Positions 60,374 to 64,000 of a DNA stretch of 64,000 bases are shown here, one piece after another. The stretch comes from Roseateles subflavus. GTDB lineage: Bacteria; Pseudomonadota; Gammaproteobacteria; Burkholderiales; Burkholderiaceae_C. The notes below the pieces were generated by a model. It saw only the letters and a program-made list of their open reading frames with translations. It was not told the DNA's origin and ran no database searches. Position 1 is the first letter of the stretch. Every line of letters begins with the position of its first letter. The DNA lies in assembly GCF_030285365.1 (NCBI RefSeq), contig NZ_JASVDS010000003.1, forward strand, positions 248,001 to 312,000, read 5' to 3'. The translations under genes and the position numbers were made by a program.

Positions 60374-60973
60374 TCAGGAGGCCGTGGGGCGCCAGTGCGC
60401 GGCCACCTGGCGGACCTCATGCGCCAGTGCGTCGAGGGCCAGTCCCTCGTTGACGATCACGGCATCCGCGGCGGCCCGGCGCTGCGCGCGCGTGGCCTGC
60501 TGGGCCAGGACGGCCAGGACGGCGTCACGCGTCCAGCCGTTGCGGGCCATCACGCGCTGGACCTGGGTCTCGGGATCGCAGTCGACGACCAGCACCCGGT
60601 CCACGCGCTGGCGCCAGCGTCCGGACTCCACCAGCAAGGGCACATCGAAGACGATCCAGGGGCGGCCCGCCGCCAGCGCCTCGAGCCGGCGCGTCTCGTC
60701 GCCGATCATGGGATGCAGGATGCTCTCCAGGCGTTTGCGGGCCTCGGGGTCGCGGAACGCCAGCTCCCGCATGAAGGCGCGGTCCAGTGCGCCGTCGGGC
60801 GCCTGTGCCGGGGCACCGAAGGCGGCGACGATGGCCGGCATGGCCGCGCCCCCGGCGGCGGTGAGGGCGCGGGAGATGGCGTCGGTGTCGATGTGGGCAG
60901 CGCCCAGTTCGACGAGGCAGCGCGCGACGGTGCTCTTGCCGCTGCCGATCCCGCCGGTCAGGCCGATGCGCAT
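60374..60973 (-). CDS. coaE: Dephospho-CoA kinase (CoaE)
   Basis: Phosphorylates the 3'-hydroxyl of dephospho-CoA, the last step of coenzyme A synthesis. P-loop GGIGSGKST (7-15), [18 protein letters not shown] and [11 protein letters not shown] are present in 199 residues. ATG 60973 gives [13 protein letters not shown], the family start. Twenty-two bases after pilD. Confidence 0.95.
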   Translation of the reverse strand: MRIGLTGGIGSGKSTVARCLVELGAAHIDTDAISRALTAAGGAAMPAIVAAFGAPAQAPDGALDRAFMRELAFRDPEARKRLESILHPMIGDETRRLEALAAGRPWIVFDVPLLVESGRWRQRVDRVLVVDCDPETQVQRVMARNGWTRDAVLAVLAQQATRAQRRAAADAVIVNEGLALDALAHEVRQVAAHWRPTAS

Positions 60974-60995
60974 GGGAGACGCGGGCGAAGCGGGC

Positions 60996-61940
60996 TCAAT
61001 GGCCGCCGAGCCACCAGCCCAGCAGGCGTCCGGGCCCGATGAGCAGCACGGCCAGGCCACCGCCCGCGAGGAAGGGGCCGAAGGGCACGTAACGGCCCTC
61101 GCGCAGGCTGCTCGTCAGCTTCATGGCGATGCCGACGATGGCACCGATGACCGACGCGCCGAGCACGATGGGCAGCACCATCTGCCAGCCCAGCCAGGCG
61201 CCCAGGGCGGCCAGCAGCTTGAAGTCGCCGTAGCCCATGCCCTCCTTGCCGGTGACGAGCTTGAACAGCCAGTACACCGACCAGAGGCTCAGATAGCCCA
61301 CCAGAGCGCCGATCAACGCCTGGTCGAGGGGGAGGGTCCAGCCGAGCAGCGCGGCCCACAGGCCGGCCCACAGCAGCGGCTGGTTGAGGCTGTCGGGCAG
61401 CAGCGTGGTGTCCCAGTCGATGGCCGCCAGGGCCAGCAGCATGCCGGTGAACGCACACCACAGCAGGGCGTGCCAGGTCGGGCCGAACTGCCAGGCCACG
61501 GCAGCGAACAGGGCGCCGGTGAGCGCTTCGAGGAGGGGATAGCGCGCCGAGATGGGGGATTGGCATGCCGCACAGCGGCCGCGAAGTCGCAGCCAGCCCA
61601 CGAGCGGCAGGTTCTCATGCCAGGCCAGCTGGTGGCCGCACGCCGGGCAGCGCGAGCGCGGCGTCACGAGCGTCAGCGGCGGCTGCTGCTCCAGGAGCGG
61701 GCCCAGCTTCTCGATCTGCTGCGCGAGCGGGCGGGCCTGGTCCGGCGCCAGGCCGGTGGTGCGTTCCAGCACGGCGGCGTCACCCAGGTGTGCCGCGGCG
61801 TCCTGCGTCCACTCCCGCTCCATCATGCGCGGCAGCCGGTGCACCACCACGTTCAGGAAGCTGCCGATGCACAGGCCCAGCAGGCCGAGGGCCCAGGGGC
61901 TGAGCAGGTACTGCCATTCAGGCGCGATCGGTCCCAGCAT
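60996..61940 (-). CDS. pilD: Prepilin leader peptidase / N-methyltransferase PilD
   Basis: Inner-membrane aspartyl protease that cleaves and N-methylates type IV prepilins and type II pseudopilins. The 314 residues carry the zinc-type cysteine pairs CPAC (98-101) and CAAC (123-126) and catalytic aspartates in [11 protein letters not shown] (Asp175/177) and [12 protein letters not shown] (Asp239). Eight or so membrane segments. It is the only such peptidase in the window, so the gsp and pil pseudopilins probably share it. Confidence 0.96.
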   Translation of the reverse strand: MLGPIAPEWQYLLSPWALGLLGLCIGSFLNVVVHRLPRMMEREWTQDAAAHLGDAAVLERTTGLAPDQARPLAQQIEKLGPLLEQQPPLTLVTPRSRCPACGHQLAWHENLPLVGWLRLRGRCAACQSPISARYPLLEALTGALFAAVAWQFGPTWHALLWCAFTGMLLALAAIDWDTTLLPDSLNQPLLWAGLWAALLGWTLPLDQALIGALVGYLSLWSVYWLFKLVTGKEGMGYGDFKLLAALGAWLGWQMVLPIVLGASVIGAIVGIAMKLTSSLREGRYVPFGPFLAGGGLAVLLIGPGRLLGWWLGGH

Positions 61941-61943
61941 GCT

Positions 61944-63170
61944 TCAGACCACCTGACCCAGCTTGAAGATCGGCAGGTACATGGCCACCACGATGCCGCC
62001 GATGAGGGTGCCCAGGATCACGATCACGAACGGCTCCATCAGGCTGGAAAGCGACTTCACCGCTTCATCCACTTCCTCTTCGTAGAACTCCGCTGCCTTG
62101 CCCAGCATGTGGTCCAGGGAGCCCGACTCCTCGCCGATGCCCGCCATCTGGAGGACCATCACCGGGAAGATGCCCGTGGACTGCATGGAGGCCGTCAGAG
62201 CGGTACCGGTGGAGACGTCGCGCTGGATCTTCTCCGTGGCTTCGGCGAACACGATGTTGCCGGCCGCGCCGCCCACGGAGTCCAGGGCCTCCACCAGCGG
62301 CACGCCGGCCGCGAACATGGTGGCGAGCGTCCGGGTCCAGCGGGCCATCGCGGACTTGTACATGAGGTCCCCGAACACCGGGACCTTGAGCAGCAGCCGG
62401 TCCATCGTCCGCTGCATGCTCTCGGAGCGCTTCCAGCTCTGGAAGAAGAAGTAGGTGCCGCCGCCGATCACCCCGAAGATCAGGTACCAGTAGCTGACGA
62501 AGAACTCGGACAGCGCGATCACGAACATCGTCGGGGCCGGCAGTTCGGCGCCGAAGGAGGTGAACACGTCCTTGAAGGCAGGCACGACGAAGATCATGAT
62601 CACGGCCAGCACGGCGAAGGCCACGACCAGCACGGCGATCGGGTAGGTCAGTGCGCCCTTGATCTTCTGCTTGATGGCCACCGTCTTTTCCTGGTAGATC
62701 GCCAGGCGGTCCAGCAGCTGCTCCAGGATACCGCCCGACTCGCCGGCCTCGACCAGATTGCAGTAGAGCGCATCGAAGTACAGCGGATGCTTGCGGAAGG
62801 AGGCGGAGAGGCTCGTGCCGGTCTCGACGTCCTGGCGGATGTCGTTGAGCAGCTTGGTGAGGCGCGGGTTGGTGGCGCCGCGCCCGACGATGTCGAAGGA
62901 CTGCAGCATCGGCACGCCCGCGCGCATCATCGTCGCGAGCTGCCGGGTGAACACGGCGATGTCCTTCTGCTTGATGGCCCGGCCACCGCTCGAGCGGCGC
63001 TTCTTGACCCGGCTCACCAGGATGCCCTGGCGGCGCAGGGACGCGCTCACCATGGCCTCACCGCCGGCGCGCATCTCGCCGCGCACGACCTTGCCGTTGC
63101 GGTCCTTGCCTTCCCATTCGAAGACCTGCTCGTTCACACCTTTTGTGGTGGTGCTCGCGCTTGTCGCCAT
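61944..63170 (-). CDS. pilC: Type IV pilus inner-membrane platform protein PilC
   Basis: Polytopic protein on which PilB acts to add pilin subunits. The 408 residues contain two T2SF domains (FTRQLATMMRAGVPMLQSFDIV and RWTRTLATMFAAGVPLVEALDSV) and three membrane segments, ending VAMYLPIFKLGQVV. ATG 63170 is chosen because GGAG lies five bases upstream; a GTG at 63176 overlaps that site. Followed by pilD after three bases. Confidence 0.97.
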   Translation of the reverse strand: MATSASTTTKGVNEQVFEWEGKDRNGKVVRGEMRAGGEAMVSASLRRQGILVSRVKKRRSSGGRAIKQKDIAVFTRQLATMMRAGVPMLQSFDIVGRGATNPRLTKLLNDIRQDVETGTSLSASFRKHPLYFDALYCNLVEAGESGGILEQLLDRLAIYQEKTVAIKQKIKGALTYPIAVLVVAFAVLAVIMIFVVPAFKDVFTSFGAELPAPTMFVIALSEFFVSYWYLIFGVIGGGTYFFFQSWKRSESMQRTMDRLLLKVPVFGDLMYKSAMARWTRTLATMFAAGVPLVEALDSVGGAAGNIVFAEATEKIQRDVSTGTALTASMQSTGIFPVMVLQMAGIGEESGSLDHMLGKAAEFYEEEVDEAVKSLSSLMEPFVIVILGTLIGGIVVAMYLPIFKLGQVV

Positions 63171-63253
63171 ATTCACTCCCGGGCGTCGAAGGCCCTGTTG
63201 TCATTGCCGCCGCTGCGGGCAGCGGTACTGCTGTCTGATCGAGGGACTGGAGC

Positions 63254-64000
63254 CTACTCGTTCGTGGCCGCCAGGACTTCCTCCAGCGTGGTGACGCCGG
63301 CGCGGACCTTCACGAGTCCGGACTGGCGCAGGTCGCGCACGCCTTCCTTGCGGGCCTGGTCGGCGATGTCGAGGGCCGTGCCCTGCGAGAGGATGATGCG
63401 CTGGATGGCCTCCGTGATGGGCATCACCTGGTACAGGCCCACGCGCCCCTTGTAGCCGTTGTTGCACATGGAGCAGCCCACGGCGCGGTAGGGCCGCCAG
63501 GAGCCGTCCAGCTCCTCGTCGCGGTAGCCGGCGCGCAGCAGCGCCTCGCGGGGGTAGTCCGCGGGGGCCTTGCAGTTCTCGCACAGCCGACGAGCCAGAC
63601 GCTGGGCGGTGATCAGCAGCACGCTGGACGCGATGTTGAAGGGCACCACGCCCATGTTCATGAGGCGGGTCAGCGTCGTCGGGGCGTCATTCGTGTGCAG
63701 CGTGGACATCACCATGTGGCCGGTCTGGGCGGCCTTGATGGCGATGTCGGCGGTCTCCAGGTCGCGGATCTCACCGACCATGATGACGTCGGGATCCTGG
63801 CGAAGGAAGGACTTCAGCGCGGCCGAGAAGGTCAGCCCGGCCTTGTCGTTCACATTGACCTGGTTGATGCCCGGCAGGTTGATTTCGGCCGGGTCCTCGA
63901 CGGTCGAGATGTTGACGCCCGGCTGGTTCAGGATGTTCAGGCAGGTGTACAGCGACACCGTCTTGCCCGAGCCGGTCGGGCCGGTCACAAGAATCATGCC
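63254..64000 (-). CDS. pilB: Type IV pilus assembly ATPase PilB, C-terminal part
   Basis: The N-terminal half lies beyond the right edge. The visible 248 residues start just before Walker A ([14 protein letters not shown]). They include [13 protein letters not shown] (Walker B), [15 protein letters not shown] (His box) and the zinc-binding Cys pairs CENC and CSMC. The end, [14 protein letters not shown], is the family terminus. It is the extension motor of the type IV pilus, upstream of pilC in the usual pilBCD order. Confidence 0.96.
   Translation of the reverse strand, partial: GMILVTGPTGSGKTVSLYTCLNILNQPGVNISTVEDPAEINLPGINQVNVNDKAGLTFSAALKSFLRQDPDVIMVGEIRDLETADIAIKAAQTGHMVMSTLHTNDAPTTLTRLMNMGVVPFNIASSVLLITAQRLARRLCENCKAPADYPREALLRAGYRDEELDGSWRPYRAVGCSMCNNGYKGRVGLYQVMPITEAIQRIILSQGTALDIADQARKEGVRDLRQSGLVKVRAGVTTLEEVLAATNE

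Overview
The window is high-GC (roughly two thirds G+C by eye), densely coded DNA of a Gram-negative betaproteobacterium. It most resembles the order Burkholderiales (Rubrivivax/Roseateles/Leptothrix-like). Reasons: Omp32-type porins, the order ponA-pilMNOPQ-(x)-aroK-aroB-dgt-gltBD, pilBCD beside coaE-zapD-yacG, an mla operon that includes mlaA, and a zwf-hexR / tal-pgi divergon. The assignment is inference from gene content and order. No rRNA, tRNA, prophage or CRISPR array was seen.

Layout. 1-10.4 kb: a type II secretion cluster on the minus strand (gspG-H-I-J-K, then L-M-N-D-E-F, with gspF cut by the left edge) and a divergent gspC. 10.4-15 kb: a divergent CobT-family protein, ilvA with a possible small RNA upstream, an OsmC-family protein and coq7. 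15-18.5 kb: two tandem porins, each with its own terminator, then a DUF3047 lipoprotein. 18.5-22 kb: lptM-like lipoprotein, cyaY, a tandem 32-bp repeat, and mrcA (PBP1A). 22-33.3 kb: pilMNOPQ, a 1042-residue Ig-like repeat lipoprotein, aroK, aroB and dgt. 33.3-34.1 kb: a single-copy REP-associated tyrosine transposase with inverted repeats. 34.2-40.5 kb: gltBD. 40.8-48.7 kb: minor pilins pilE-fimT-pilV-pilW-pilX and pilY1. 48.7-53.4 kb: a small TonB-like protein and mlaFEDACB. 53.4-59.2 kb: hexR-zwf diverging from tal-pgi-HAD. 59.2-64 kb: yacG, zapD, coaE, pilD, pilC and partial pilB, all on the minus strand.

How it fits together. Most of the window builds the cell envelope's trans-periplasmic machines. 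A complete T4P alignment complex and secretin (PilMNOPQ), minor pilins with PilY1, and the PilB/PilC motor-platform parts lie in three blocks. A T2SS lies in a fourth. PilD is the only prepilin peptidase in view and would process both pilins and pseudopilins. Mla keeps the outer membrane lipid-asymmetric. The rest is core metabolism: shikimate, glutamate synthase, hexose-phosphate/pentose-phosphate steps, isoleucine, ubiquinone and CoA synthesis.

The most interesting signals are: a palindrome placed inside overlapping, face-to-face zwf and tal promoters (probable HexR operator); a promoter-plus-terminator unit upstream of ilvA that looks like a small RNA with an anti-Shine-Dalgarno stretch; a large Ig-like lipoprotein with an EF-hand-like loop inserted between pilQ and aroK, beside a PilY1 whose usual calcium loop looks degenerate; and a CobT homologue that appears to lack both catalytic glutamates. 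No wholly new multi-gene system was found; these are candidates within a mostly conserved region.
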